Source: Bombyx mori
Lineage: Eukaryota; Arthropoda; Insecta; Lepidoptera; Bombycidae
Assembly: GCF_030269925.1 (NCBI RefSeq)
Contig: NC_085121.1
Coordinates: 6,217,501-6,281,500 of the forward strand
Direction: 5' to 3'
DNA: 64,000 bases
In this document: one piece after another, positions 35,283-44,089 of the stretch
How the letters are laid out: each line of letters opens with the position of its first letter
How positions within the stretch are numbered: the first letter of the stretch is position 1
Position numbers and translations under genes: made by a program
The notes under the pieces: generated by a model
Databases searched by the model: none
What the model saw: only the letters and a program-made list of their open reading frames with translations
Told to the model about the DNA's origin: nothing

Positions 35283-36800
35283 TAATAATAATAATAAGCC
35301 TTTTATTCCATACAAATAGTAGGTTGCATACATATTTTAAACATAATAAAAAAAAAATAAAGAAGAAAAGAGAAGAAGAAAAAAAAGTACTGATGATATT
35401 ACACGTGTTTCACTTAATTTGCTTCCCTTCTCTCTCCCTTCCGTTTCCTTACAAAAGTATAAATCTAGACAACGTTTTAAAAAATATATAGAAGTTTGTT
35501 TGCATGGACCCCTCCTCAAGTGAAGGTGAAGGCCTCCTCTAAAGAATAACAGCTGTTTTATCATTAAGTTCTGACGTTGTAAGTTACTATGTAAAGCTGA
35601 TCTTTCTTCTCTTTAGTTGAGTGAAATATTTCTTGGGTTTGTGTTCCATTTTCTTATTATTGAAGAAGTTTGAGATATCTTCCTTAGAGGGTTATGGTCT
35701 TGATCTTCCACGGTGACCAGCCGGATTGGAAGATGGTTTTTGTTGCTTCGTTGAAATTAAATGAATGTTGCATCGTTGAGGGAGGGCGCAGTTGGTTGCT
35801 ATGAATGTAAGTTATTGGTTGTATTGTCGTTGGTTTGGTTATGTGGTGTGTTGACGTTATTGCTTACTAAAATAGCTTAGAATACTAGGTTTTAGAACTC
35901 CTTCTGAGACACTGTTTGATCTAGGTATAGATGGGTTTGCTTGTTTTATTTTGCTTTTCTTAGTGGGTCTTGTTGTACTTTTACGAACTAGTGCTTGAGA
36001 ATTGGGATCTGACTCTGGTGAAGTCATCAGTGTTCTTTTGTTGTTTGATTTTAATAAAACAAGTTTATCGTATTTTATCGTGACTTTATTTCCTTTCTCG
36101 CGCTCTCTATTTGCTTCTTCCTGTAGTTCTTTCCTTTTTTCTAATATGTATTTAGGGTAATCTTCGTTCAAGTAGTATTGGGTATCTATTAATAATCTTC
36201 TTTGCTTGAGAATGCTGACCTTTGAACCAAGGGTAGAAAAGGTTAAAATTATTGGTCGCGGTTTATCACATTTTTTTCCCACTCTCCTTATTTCCTGAAT
36301 ATCTCTACAATCCAATTTTAAGGACAATTTTTCACTTATGAATTGCAACATATTTTTCTCCAAATTATGATAGGATGTCTCACTCTCTTCGATACCGAAG
36401 AAAATTATGTTTCTTTGTCTTGCTTGTCTTTCCATAAATTGAATCCTTTTTTCTTGTTGTTCAACATTTTCTTTCAAGGTTTGATGTTTTTCTTCCAATA
36501 TGGTAAATTTCTCTTCTAATTTGTTGGTTATGTTGAGTGTTACTTGTTCTGTCACCTTTTCGCCATTTTTCAGAATTTCTATTTTTTGTGCGTTCAGTTC
36601 TTTTTGAATATTTTGTAAGGCTTTCATAATTTCCTCCATAGTGTCTGTTTGTTTTGTTTTGGTACTTGTTGCGTCCTCTAGTAGAACTAGATATAATTTT
36701 TTGTGTGTAAATCGAACGTAATTTGCCTTTTTCCTAATAGATGGCGCTGTTTCGCAGTTTATTTTCTATGACAGGCGAAATTGCAGACTCATTCAGGAAA
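35283..36800 (-). mobile_element. Internally deleted LINE keeping ORF1
   Basis: In reverse: a 5' region, the intact ORF1 (36639-35857), about 570 bp with a trace of an endonuclease start (TYNVRT near 35580), then TGGAATAAAAGGC and a (TTA)n tail. The reverse transcriptase is absent. The 5' boundary is a guess. Confidence 0.65.
35857..36639 (-). CDS. LINE ORF1 protein, 260 aa, intact
   Basis: The frame is uninterrupted from ATG 36639 to TAA 35857. Residues about 1-75 form a coiled coil rich in E, K and Q (EEIMKALQNIQKELNAQKIE). Next is a basic linker RQARQRNIIFFGIEESE and a domain with IQEIRRVGKK, RPIILTFST and YYLNEDYPKYILEKRKEL. The tail is basic and serine-rich. Coiled coil, then RRM-like domain, then a C-terminal domain is the layout of LINE ORF1 RNA-binding chaperones. 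Similar ORF1 proteins accompany CR1/L2/RTE-type elements in insects. The matching ORF2 is deleted, so mobilisation would need proteins from another element. An intact frame suggests recent activity, or that ORF1 alone was useful to the element. Confidence 0.75.
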   Translation of the reverse strand: MEEIMKALQNIQKELNAQKIEILKNGEKVTEQVTLNITNKLEEKFTILEEKHQTLKENVEQQEKRIQFMERQARQRNIIFFGIEESETSYHNLEKNMLQFISEKLSLKLDCRDIQEIRRVGKKCDKPRPIILTFSTLGSKVSILKQRRLLIDTQYYLNEDYPKYILEKRKELQEEANREREKGNKVTIKYDKLVLLKSNNKRTLMTSPESDPNSQALVRKSTTRPTKKSKIKQANPSIPRSNSVSEGVLKPSILSYFSKQ

Positions 36801-37412
36801 GAAGTTATGTTTTTCCAAAAAAGGAATAACTTACGCGATTTTCATTTATTTGCACTCCGGAACTTTCATAGATTAACACTAATATAATTTAAATTCCTGG
36901 ATTCGCGAGAAAAAACTGGAAAAGTTCTTAGATTGTCGTTTGTTAAAACTTCATTTTTTTTAAGTATTTTGTGTATTATTCGTTAACTTGGGACCTTGTC
37001 TTCACTATATAGTCATATTCACTAGTTTATTTGCCACTTGTACGATTTTTTATCACTAAATTCACTTTAAATTATATTTTTAAATAACTTTTTTACGGTC
37101 TATGTTGTTACCGCGTCTCAGTACCGCCTACCCTCGTATCGATCTGTATAATAAAGATAACATGACTTAAATATAAAGTTCAAAAGCTAAAGTTTTGCAA
37201 TGCGAAAATCAATCGCACATTCCGCAATAATTAACAATACTGACGTCGAAACCAAAATGGAACTGCTTTATTAGTTTCATATCGCACGCTAAGTGAATTC
37301 ATCCTGATAAACCATCCAGCTCTGAATTGAAACAATACGATAACCCGTGTGCGAGCCACTTCATAACTAAATGAGCGTCGCAGAATTAAGTTGAGTTTTT
37401 GTTTCAACGAAA

Positions 37413-37458
37413 ATGTTTTGGATTTTTCTCTTCATTCTCGTGTTTATCACTTTAGCAG
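37413..37458 (+). CDS. Orphan first exon encoding a signal peptide
   Basis: ATG 37413 opens MFWIFLFILVFITLA, a strongly hydrophobic stretch, followed by a donor GCAG|GTAACA in phase 1. It could be a secretory leader or a membrane anchor. The full-length LINE sits 64 bp further on, inside the presumed intron. No partner exon was found, so the gene is unknown and a chance match cannot be excluded. Confidence 0.35.
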
Positions 37459-37931
37459 GTAACATTAAAAATGCATTCTTAATAATTATACAATATTGTC
37501 GGTCTGCCCATAGTATTTATGTCATCATTCCGATAGAGGCACCCGTCACGTGCGGACGTGCTCATCGTCCACTCGATCGCCCGGTCTTTGTTCGCCCGGC
37601 TTTTGTTAGCCCGGCCATTGTTCGCGCGGCCTGTGTTTGTGGTACATCTGCCGACTAAGTGCTCTTTCTGGAAGTTTTTATTTGTTTTGTTTCCTTTTGT
37701 TGTTTCTGTGTTCGTGGTACATCTGCCGACAAAGTGGTTTCCTGCAAGTATTTATTTGTTTTGTTTCTTTTCGTAATTTCTGTTTTGTTGTGCTTTTTCT
37801 TTGTCCTGTAGTAATCGCGCCGCATTGCCACCTGTGTTCAATAGAACCGCTCAGGTCCGAGAAGTTGGGGCCTCGCCGCAAGGCGAGTGTTTTCAAGACC
37901 CGGGGCCGCCCCACCTGGGTACTCAGCGATC

Positions 37932-39560
37932 ATGGACGCTGTATTCGCGGAATTCCTCCGACTTCGCCACCCACAGCTCGCCTCGGAGTTTTTGGCCTTC
38001 AAGGCCAATCACACTGCGAGCCCTCTCGAGGACTCCGCCGCGCTCGCTGCTCCTGCGTCGCCTGTACCTGCGTGCAGAGCTTCTGCATTGAGCACCGCAG
38101 CCTCTGTCGTGCCTGCCGCTCCCGTGTCGCCTATACTGGCGAGAAAAGCTGCTGCGTCGTCCGCCGTGACCATCGTTTCAGCTGAGCGATCATCCGCGGC
38201 CTCCGTCGCGCCCTCTAAAACACCTACACTTGCTCGTAGGTCGCCTGCACCCGCCTCCTCGTGCTCCGACTCTGACTCGGACATGGAGGTCGACCTCGCC
38301 CCCGCCTCATCGACGGATGGATTCACCCTGGTACAGAAGGGTAAGAAGCGTGCCGCGGAGTCTCGAGCTCCCGCGGCCGCTAAAATTAGCAAAGCCGTGA
38401 ACGCGTCGCGCCCCCGCCCTCAGACTCCCGTTGCGCCCCCAGCCCGTGCCACTCCGTCGCCGCGTCCGGTGGCACAAAATAAAACCCAGACCCCTCCCCC
38501 GGTTATCCTTCAGGAGAAGGCAGCTTGGGATCGAGTTTGCCTGGCCCTTAAGGCCAAAAATATAAATTTCACGAATGCCCGTAACCTCGCGAACGGCATT
38601 CAAATTAAGGTTCAAACACCCGACGACCATAGGGCCCTCTCTTCTTACCTCCGTAAGGAGCGTATAAGTTTCCATACGTATACGCTCCAGGAGGAGCGCG
38701 AACTCCGCGTTGTAATACGCGGAATCCCTAAAGAGTTAGATGTAGAGCTCGTAAAAGCCGACCTGTTAGAACAAGGCCTACCAGTGAATTCTGTGCACCG
38801 TATGCACACCGGTCGCGGTAGGGAGCCATATAATATGGTTCTAGTCGCTCTCCAGCCTACCCCCGAGGGTAAGAAAATCTTTAACACACAGACCGTCTGT
38901 AGGCTCTCTGGTATCGCTGTCGAAGCCCCCCATAAAAAAGGCACTCCTAGCCAGTGCCATAACTGTCAATTGTACGGGCACTCTTCCCGTAACTGTCACG
39001 CGCGCCCCCGATGTGTTAAGTGTTTGGGCGATCACGCCACGGCCCTCTGCGTTCGCGACCAAAAAACCGCGACGGAACCGCCTAGCTGCGTCCTATGTCG
39101 AACACAGGGTCACCCCGCGAATTACCGTGGTTGCCCCCGAGCCCCTAAAATAAATCGCCGCGTCGCCCGCCAAAACCGCCTCCGAGCTTCCGGCCCAGAC
39201 ATCAAAGCCTCGGCACCCTCTGCGTCGCAGGCTAAGCCAGCGTTCGTTCCGGCGGCGGTGCCCAGTGTCTCGGCCTGGGCAAAACCGCTGCCGTACACGA
39301 ACACGGCTACAACTCCCTCCTCCGCGATTCGTCCCGCCCCCGCGACTCGTCCCTCTCCCGCGACTTGCCCTCCGACCGCGTCCGACAATCTCGCTTTAGC
39401 GATCGACTTCTTTCAGTCGATCAACTTTGAGCGCGTTAACGCTTTGGGCGACGCCATTCGCGCTGCCTCGACTGCACAACACTTTATCGCCGTTGTGCAG
39501 GAATACGCCGACGTATACGCGTCATTAAATACGTACGTCCTCCCCTCACTCCGCCGGTAA
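37932..39560 (+). CDS. LINE-B ORF1, Gag-like nucleic-acid-binding protein
   Basis: 542 aa from ATG 37932; an in-frame GTG lies upstream at 37887. The N-terminal 180 residues are alanine/serine/proline-rich with an acidic patch (SCSDSDSDMEVD) and basic stretches. A central domain (VVIRGIPKELDVELVKADLL) matches the pre-zinc-finger region found in jockey ORF1 proteins. Three zinc knuckles follow: CHNCQLYGHSSRNC, CVKCLGDHATALC and CVLCRTQGHPANYRGC. The tail is proline/alanine-rich and ends LNTYVLPSLRR. The role is inferred from the family: it packages the element RNA and carries it to the nucleus. Confidence 0.9.
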   Translation: MDAVFAEFLRLRHPQLASEFLAFKANHTASPLEDSAALAAPASPVPACRASALSTAASVVPAAPVSPILARKAAASSAVTIVSAERSSAASVAPSKTPTLARRSPAPASSCSDSDSDMEVDLAPASSTDGFTLVQKGKKRAAESRAPAAAKISKAVNASRPRPQTPVAPPARATPSPRPVAQNKTQTPPPVILQEKAAWDRVCLALKAKNINFTNARNLANGIQIKVQTPDDHRALSSYLRKERISFHTYTLQEERELRVVIRGIPKELDVELVKADLLEQGLPVNSVHRMHTGRGREPYNMVLVALQPTPEGKKIFNTQTVCRLSGIAVEAPHKKGTPSQCHNCQLYGHSSRNCHARPRCVKCLGDHATALCVRDQKTATEPPSCVLCRTQGHPANYRGCPRAPKINRRVARQNRLRASGPDIKASAPSASQAKPAFVPAAVPSVSAWAKPLPYTNTATTPSSAIRPAPATRPSPATCPPTASDNLALAIDFFQSINFERVNALGDAIRAASTAQHFIAVVQEYADVYASLNTYVLPSLRR

Positions 39561-39563
39561 TCA

Positions 39564-42446
39564 ATGGCGTATATAAGTAGAATAAAGCCCCTATCCGTAA
39601 CGATAGGATTTTTTAACGCTTACGGTCTCGCAAATCAACGTGATCAGGTTTCTGACTTTTTGCGTGACCACCAAATTGATATCTTTTTAGTGCAGGAGAC
39701 CCTACTTAAGCCCGCGCGCCGTGACCCTAAAATCGCGAACTATAACATGGTCAGGAACGACAGGCTCTCTGCCCGTGGTGGTGGTACCGTCATTTACTAT
39801 AGAAGAGCCCTGCATTGCGTCCCGCTCGATCCTCCCGCGCTCGCTAATATCGAAGCATCAGTGTGCCGAATCTCACTGACGGGACACGCGCCGATCGTTA
39901 TCGCGTCCGTTTATCTTCCACCGGATAAGATCGTTCTAAGCAGTGATATCGAGGCGCTGCTCGGTATGGGGAGCTCTGTCATTCTGGCGGGCGACCTAAA
40001 TTGTAAACACATCAGGTGGAACTCACACACCACAACCCCGAATGGCAGGCGGCTTGACGCGTTAGTCGATGATCTCGCCTTCGATATCGTCGCTCCGCTA
40101 ACCCCGACTCACTACCCGCTAAATATCGCGCATCGCCCGGATATACTCGACATAGCGTTATTAAAAAACGTAACTCTGCGCTTACACTCGATCGAAGTAG
40201 TTTCAGAGTTAGATTCAGACCACCGTCCCGTCGTTATGAAGCTCGGTCGCGCTCCCGATTCCGTTCCCGTCACGAGGACTGTGGTGGATTGGCACACGCT
40301 GGGCATCAGCCTGGCTGAATCTGATCCACCATCGCTTCCGTTTAGTCCGGACTCTATCCCGTCTACTCAGGATACCGCTGAAGCCATAGACATCGTAACG
40401 TCACACATCACCTCGACATTAGATAGGTCATCGAAGCAAGTTGTAGCGGAGGACTTCCTTCACCGCTTCAAATTGCCCGACGATATTAGGGAACTCCTTA
40501 GAGCTAAGAACGCCTCGATCCGTGCGTACGATAGGTATCCTACCGCGGAAAATCGTATTCGAATGCGTGCCCTACAACGCGACGTAAAGTCTCGCATCAC
40601 CAAAGTCCGAGATGCCAGATGGTCTGATTTCTTAGAAGGACTCGCGCCCTCTCAAAGGTCTTACTACCGCTTAGCTCGTACTCTCAAATCGGATACGGTA
40701 GTAACTATGCCCCCCCTCGTAGGCCCCTCAGGCCGACTCGCGGCGTTCGATGATGACGAAAAAGCAGAGCTGCTGGCCGATACATTGCAAACCCAGTGCA
40801 CGCCCAGCACTCAATCCGTGGACCCTGTTCATGTAGAATTAGTAGACAGTGAGGTAGAACGCAGAGCCTCCTTGCCACCCTCTGATGCGTTACCACCCGT
40901 CACCCCGATGGAAGTTAAAGACTTGATCAAAGACCTACGTCCTCGCAAGGCTCCCGGTTCCGACGGTATATCCAACCGCGTTATTAAACTTCTACCCGTC
41001 CAACTCATCGTGATGTTGGCATCTATTTTCAATGCCGCTATGGCGAACTGTATCTTTCCCGCGGTGTGGAAAGAAGCGGACGTTATCGGCATACATAAAC
41101 CCGGTAAACCAAAAAATCATCCGACGAGCTACCGCCCGATTAGCCTCCTCATGTCTCTAGGCAAACTGTATGAGCGTCTGCTCTACAAACGCCTCAGAGA
41201 CTTCGTCTCATCCAAGGGCATTCTTATCGATGAACAATTCGGATTCCGTACAAATCACTCATGCGTTCAACAGGTGCACCGCCTCACGGAGCACATTCTT
41301 GTGGGGCTTAATCGACCAAAACCGTTATACACGGGAGCTCTCTTCTTCGACGTCGCAAAAGCGTTCGACAAAGTCTGGCACAATGGTTTGATTTTCAAAC
41401 TATTCAACATGGGCGTGCCGGATAGTCTCGTGCTCATCATACGGGACTTCTTGTCGAACCGCTCTTTTCGATATCGAGTCGAGGGAACCCGCTCCTCCCC
41501 ACGACCTCTCACAGCTGGAGTCCCGCAAGGCTCTGTCCTCTCACCCCTCCTATTTAGCTTATTCGTCAACGATATTCCCCGGTCGCCGCCGACCCATTTA
41601 GCTTTATTCGCCGACGACACGACTGTTTACTATTCTAGTAGAAATAAGTCCCTAATCGCGAAGAAGCTTCAGAGCGCAGCCCTAGCCCTAGGACAGTGGT
41701 TCCGAAAATGGCGCATAGACATCAACCCAGCGAAAAGTACTGCGGTGCTATTTCAGAGGGGAAGCTCCACACGGATTTCCTCCCGGATTAGGAGGAGGAA
41801 TCTCACACCCCCGATTACTCTCTTTAGACAACCCATACCCTGGGCCAGGAAGGTCAAGTACCTGGGCGTTACCCTGGATGCATCGATGACATTCCGCCCG
41901 CATATAAAATCAGTCCGTGACCGTGCCGCGTTTATTCTCGGTAGACTCTACCCCATGATCTGTAAGCGGAGTAAAATGTCCCTTCGGAACAAGGTGACAC
42001 TTTACAAAACTTGCATAAGGCCCGTCATGACTTACGCGAGTGTGGTGTTCGCTCACGCGGCCCGCACACACATAGACACCCTCCAATCCCTACAATCCCG
42101 CTTTTGCAGGTTAGCTGTCGGGGCTCCGTGGTTCGTGAGGAACGTTGACCTACACGACGACCTGGGCCTCGAATCAATTCGGAAATACATGAAGTCAGCG
42201 TCGGAACGATACTTCGATAAGGCTATGCGTCATGATAATCGCCTTATCGTTGCCGCCGCTGACTACTCCCCGAATCCTGATCATGCAGGAGCCAGTCACC
42301 GTCGACGCCCTAGACACGTCCTTACGGATCCATCAGATCCAATAACCTTTGCATTAGATGCCTTCAGCTCTAATACTAGGGGCAGGCTTAAGGACCCCGG
42401 TAACCGTACTCGTCGAACTCGACAAAGAGGTCGACGTGCAACCTAA
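39564..42446 (+). CDS. LINE-B ORF2, endonuclease-reverse transcriptase
   Basis: 960 aa, starting 3 nt after the ORF1 stop (TAATCAATG), so it is probably translated by reinitiation. Residues about 10-225 form the apurinic-type endonuclease: NAYGLANQ, LVQETLL, GDLNCKHIRWNS and SDHRPV. The reverse transcriptase spans about 460-770, with LRPRKAPGSDGISN, YRPISLLMSLGKLYERLL, EQFGFR, FFDVAKAFDKVWH, GVPQGSVLSPLLFSLFVNDI, LFADDTTVYY (catalytic aspartates near 683) and KYLGVTLD. The C-terminus carries HAARTHIDTLQSLQSRFCRL and ends RRTRQRGRRAT. It performs target-primed reverse transcription. No catalytic motif is broken. Confidence 0.93.
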   Translation: MAYISRIKPLSVTIGFFNAYGLANQRDQVSDFLRDHQIDIFLVQETLLKPARRDPKIANYNMVRNDRLSARGGGTVIYYRRALHCVPLDPPALANIEASVCRISLTGHAPIVIASVYLPPDKIVLSSDIEALLGMGSSVILAGDLNCKHIRWNSHTTTPNGRRLDALVDDLAFDIVAPLTPTHYPLNIAHRPDILDIALLKNVTLRLHSIEVVSELDSDHRPVVMKLGRAPDSVPVTRTVVDWHTLGISLAESDPPSLPFSPDSIPSTQDTAEAIDIVTSHITSTLDRSSKQVVAEDFLHRFKLPDDIRELLRAKNASIRAYDRYPTAENRIRMRALQRDVKSRITKVRDARWSDFLEGLAPSQRSYYRLARTLKSDTVVTMPPLVGPSGRLAAFDDDEKAELLADTLQTQCTPSTQSVDPVHVELVDSEVERRASLPPSDALPPVTPMEVKDLIKDLRPRKAPGSDGISNRVIKLLPVQLIVMLASIFNAAMANCIFPAVWKEADVIGIHKPGKPKNHPTSYRPISLLMSLGKLYERLLYKRLRDFVSSKGILIDEQFGFRTNHSCVQQVHRLTEHILVGLNRPKPLYTGALFFDVAKAFDKVWHNGLIFKLFNMGVPDSLVLIIRDFLSNRSFRYRVEGTRSSPRPLTAGVPQGSVLSPLLFSLFVNDIPRSPPTHLALFADDTTVYYSSRNKSLIAKKLQSAALALGQWFRKWRIDINPAKSTAVLFQRGSSTRISSRIRRRNLTPPITLFRQPIPWARKVKYLGVTLDASMTFRPHIKSVRDRAAFILGRLYPMICKRSKMSLRNKVTLYKTCIRPVMTYASVVFAHAARTHIDTLQSLQSRFCRLAVGAPWFVRNVDLHDDLGLESIRKYMKSASERYFDKAMRHDNRLIVAAADYSPNPDHAGASHRRRPRHVLTDPSDPITFALDAFSSNTRGRLKDPGNRTRRTRQRGRRAT

Positions 42447-42458
42447 CCCATGCATCAG

Positions 42459-42509
42459 CCCGCTGAGTTTCTCGCCGGATCTTCTCAGCGGGTCGCGATT
42501 CCGATCCGG
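42459..42509 (+). other. Predicted RNA pseudoknot in LINE-B 3' UTR
   Basis: CCCGCTGAG (42459-42467) pairs with CTCAGCGGG (42484-42492). The loop sequence CCGGATC (42475-42481) is complementary to GATCCGG (42503-42509). It begins 13 nt after the ORF2 stop. The same arrangement is kept in the LINE-A copies with a compensatory change. Confidence 0.6.
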
Positions 42510-42671
42510 TAGTAGATTCATTCGCGAAACAATTGCTCTTGAGTTGTTAGGTCTCCTTCGGAGGCGCTCGGGCAGTTGTTAGCAAATCCCACCCCTCTTG
42601 GCTGAGCCTTTGCTCGCCCACCTGTCCTGGTGAAACTGGAAAGGCCTTCGGGCCACCAGTAAACTTTCAAT

Positions 42672-42708
<37 letters not shown>

Positions 42709-42841
42709 TTTATGTATGAATCAACACTGAAAGTAAAATAATTTACTTCTGTCGTAACGACCACGTCTATTGAAAATAGCTTCTAAATTCCGTTTATTAG
42801 GCAGAATTCAACAAACCCGCTGCTTATGAGCGAGACAACCC

Positions 42842-43558
42842 CTATAGTTTTTCAACTGTGATACGGTGAGGGGTGTTCAAATTTAATTTTAATTTAGTTT
42901 CTTGCGCATAACCATCTAAGTCTACCAACTTATGATTAAAGTAGCTAAATTCATCAGAAACATATTTTGTTTGGTAACATTTAGGACATTCTTTGTCATG
43001 CAATTTTTCAGCACGTGCGCGAACGTTGTCCTTATGAGTCGATAAGTCGGACCGGTAGATAAGCATTTGTGCTTCACACAAGACCTGGTCATTCGAAAGC
43101 AGCGTAGATGCCCGGGGAACACATACAAATTGAACATGGATCCACGTTGCTAAAAAATCTTCTGGTCCGTATGTTAATGACAATGGCACATTAAAATTAG
43201 AGAGTATCCTCAGTATGACATTTTGTCACATAGTAGTAGACAGTAAACTTCTAATCGTTAGGAGGCGTTTTCGTTTTGTTATTCCGGTTAAATCAGTTAA
43301 GAGTATTCGAATTGCTTTGTTCCAGCCTCGCCAGGGCCAATGAAAGACCGCATTGAGCACGGGAGAAATTCTGCGCCAAATTTCACTGGAATCATGCAGA
43401 ACATATTCGAAGCATCTATTTTTACTATCCTTATATGTGGAATATTGATTGGTATGTTTGTATGTCTGATCAAAATACATTAATCCTTTATTAGTGTTGT
43501 GACTTTTCTTTTCGGTATGACCGTGAAATTGAAAACTGCGATAGATTACTACTAATTT
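42842..43558 (-). pseudogene. Unrecognised protein frame with one internal TGA
   Basis: One frame runs from about 43558 to TAA 42842, interrupted only by TGA 43226-43228. It begins VVIYRSFQFHGHTEKKSHNT and includes FHWPWRGWNKAIRILLTDL, LTYGPEDFLATWIHVQFVCV and a CPKC pair, ending HRITVEKL. Amino-acid composition is that of an ordinary globular protein, unlike nearby chance frames. A donor-like GCGTGG|GGTAAG lies upstream on the same strand at about 44000. I do not recognise the family. It may be a host exon with a sequence error, a young pseudogene, or part of an unknown mobile element. It lies between the two LINE-B copies. Confidence 0.45.
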
Positions 43559-44089
43559 TTAGTGGACATATCTGAATCATCTCAAGTTATACAATTAGGT
43601 TTTTCATTAGTGAGGATCCAACAAACCTGCCCTGAAAAAACCATGCATAAATTGTGGCGCTATCTACGACACAAGGCACCATTAGTTAGTACAACCCGCA
43701 GCGTTGTTCCTTCAGTTCGAATAATTTGTATTTATATTAAACAAATAACAACAAATAGGACAACCGGTTAACCTACATTACATTTTTCAATCTCCTCATG
43801 TGATCGCCGCTGTGGATCGGGGCTAAAAACTAAAAAACAAACTAATCAGAGTGAAGGATGGATAAAAAACTTGTCTATGCAAATGAGCGGTCTATTCACG
43901 CTGGTAAACTAAAAATTTCCAAAAGGAATGTAACTGTTTGAAATATCTCATATCCAGTATCTTAAACACAGCCAAAAAATACAACTCCACTTACCCCACG
44001 CAAGGGCCGCCTTGTCATTGAACTTGGAATATTTTTAACTGTCTAGCTGCGTAAACGATGTCATATTTCAGTGTGCTTAGTGCGAGTTT

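Larger units (their letters stand above)
37523..42705 (+). mobile_element. Full-length jockey-type LINE (LINE-B), 5183 bp
   Basis: A perfect 10-bp duplication, GTATTTATGT, flanks the element (37513-37522 and 42706-42715). It has a 5' UTR of about 410 bp with an internal 75-bp direct repeat, ORF1, a 3-nt gap, ORF2, a 3' UTR with a predicted pseudoknot, and about 30 A. Both ORFs are open. GC content and codon use differ sharply from the AT-rich surroundings. The layout (ORF1 with CCHC knuckles, ORF2 with apurinic endonuclease and reverse transcriptase) places it in the jockey clade. Confidence 0.93.

Noticed and set aside
37558..38185. Alternative frames at the start of LINE-B ORF1
   Set aside because: They overlap the 5' UTR and ORF1 in other frames and lack any domain.
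40705..41620. Antisense frames across the LINE-B reverse transcriptase, repeated at 44241-45156
   Set aside because: They mirror the GC-rich sense ORF and appear identically in both LINE copies, so they are shadows.
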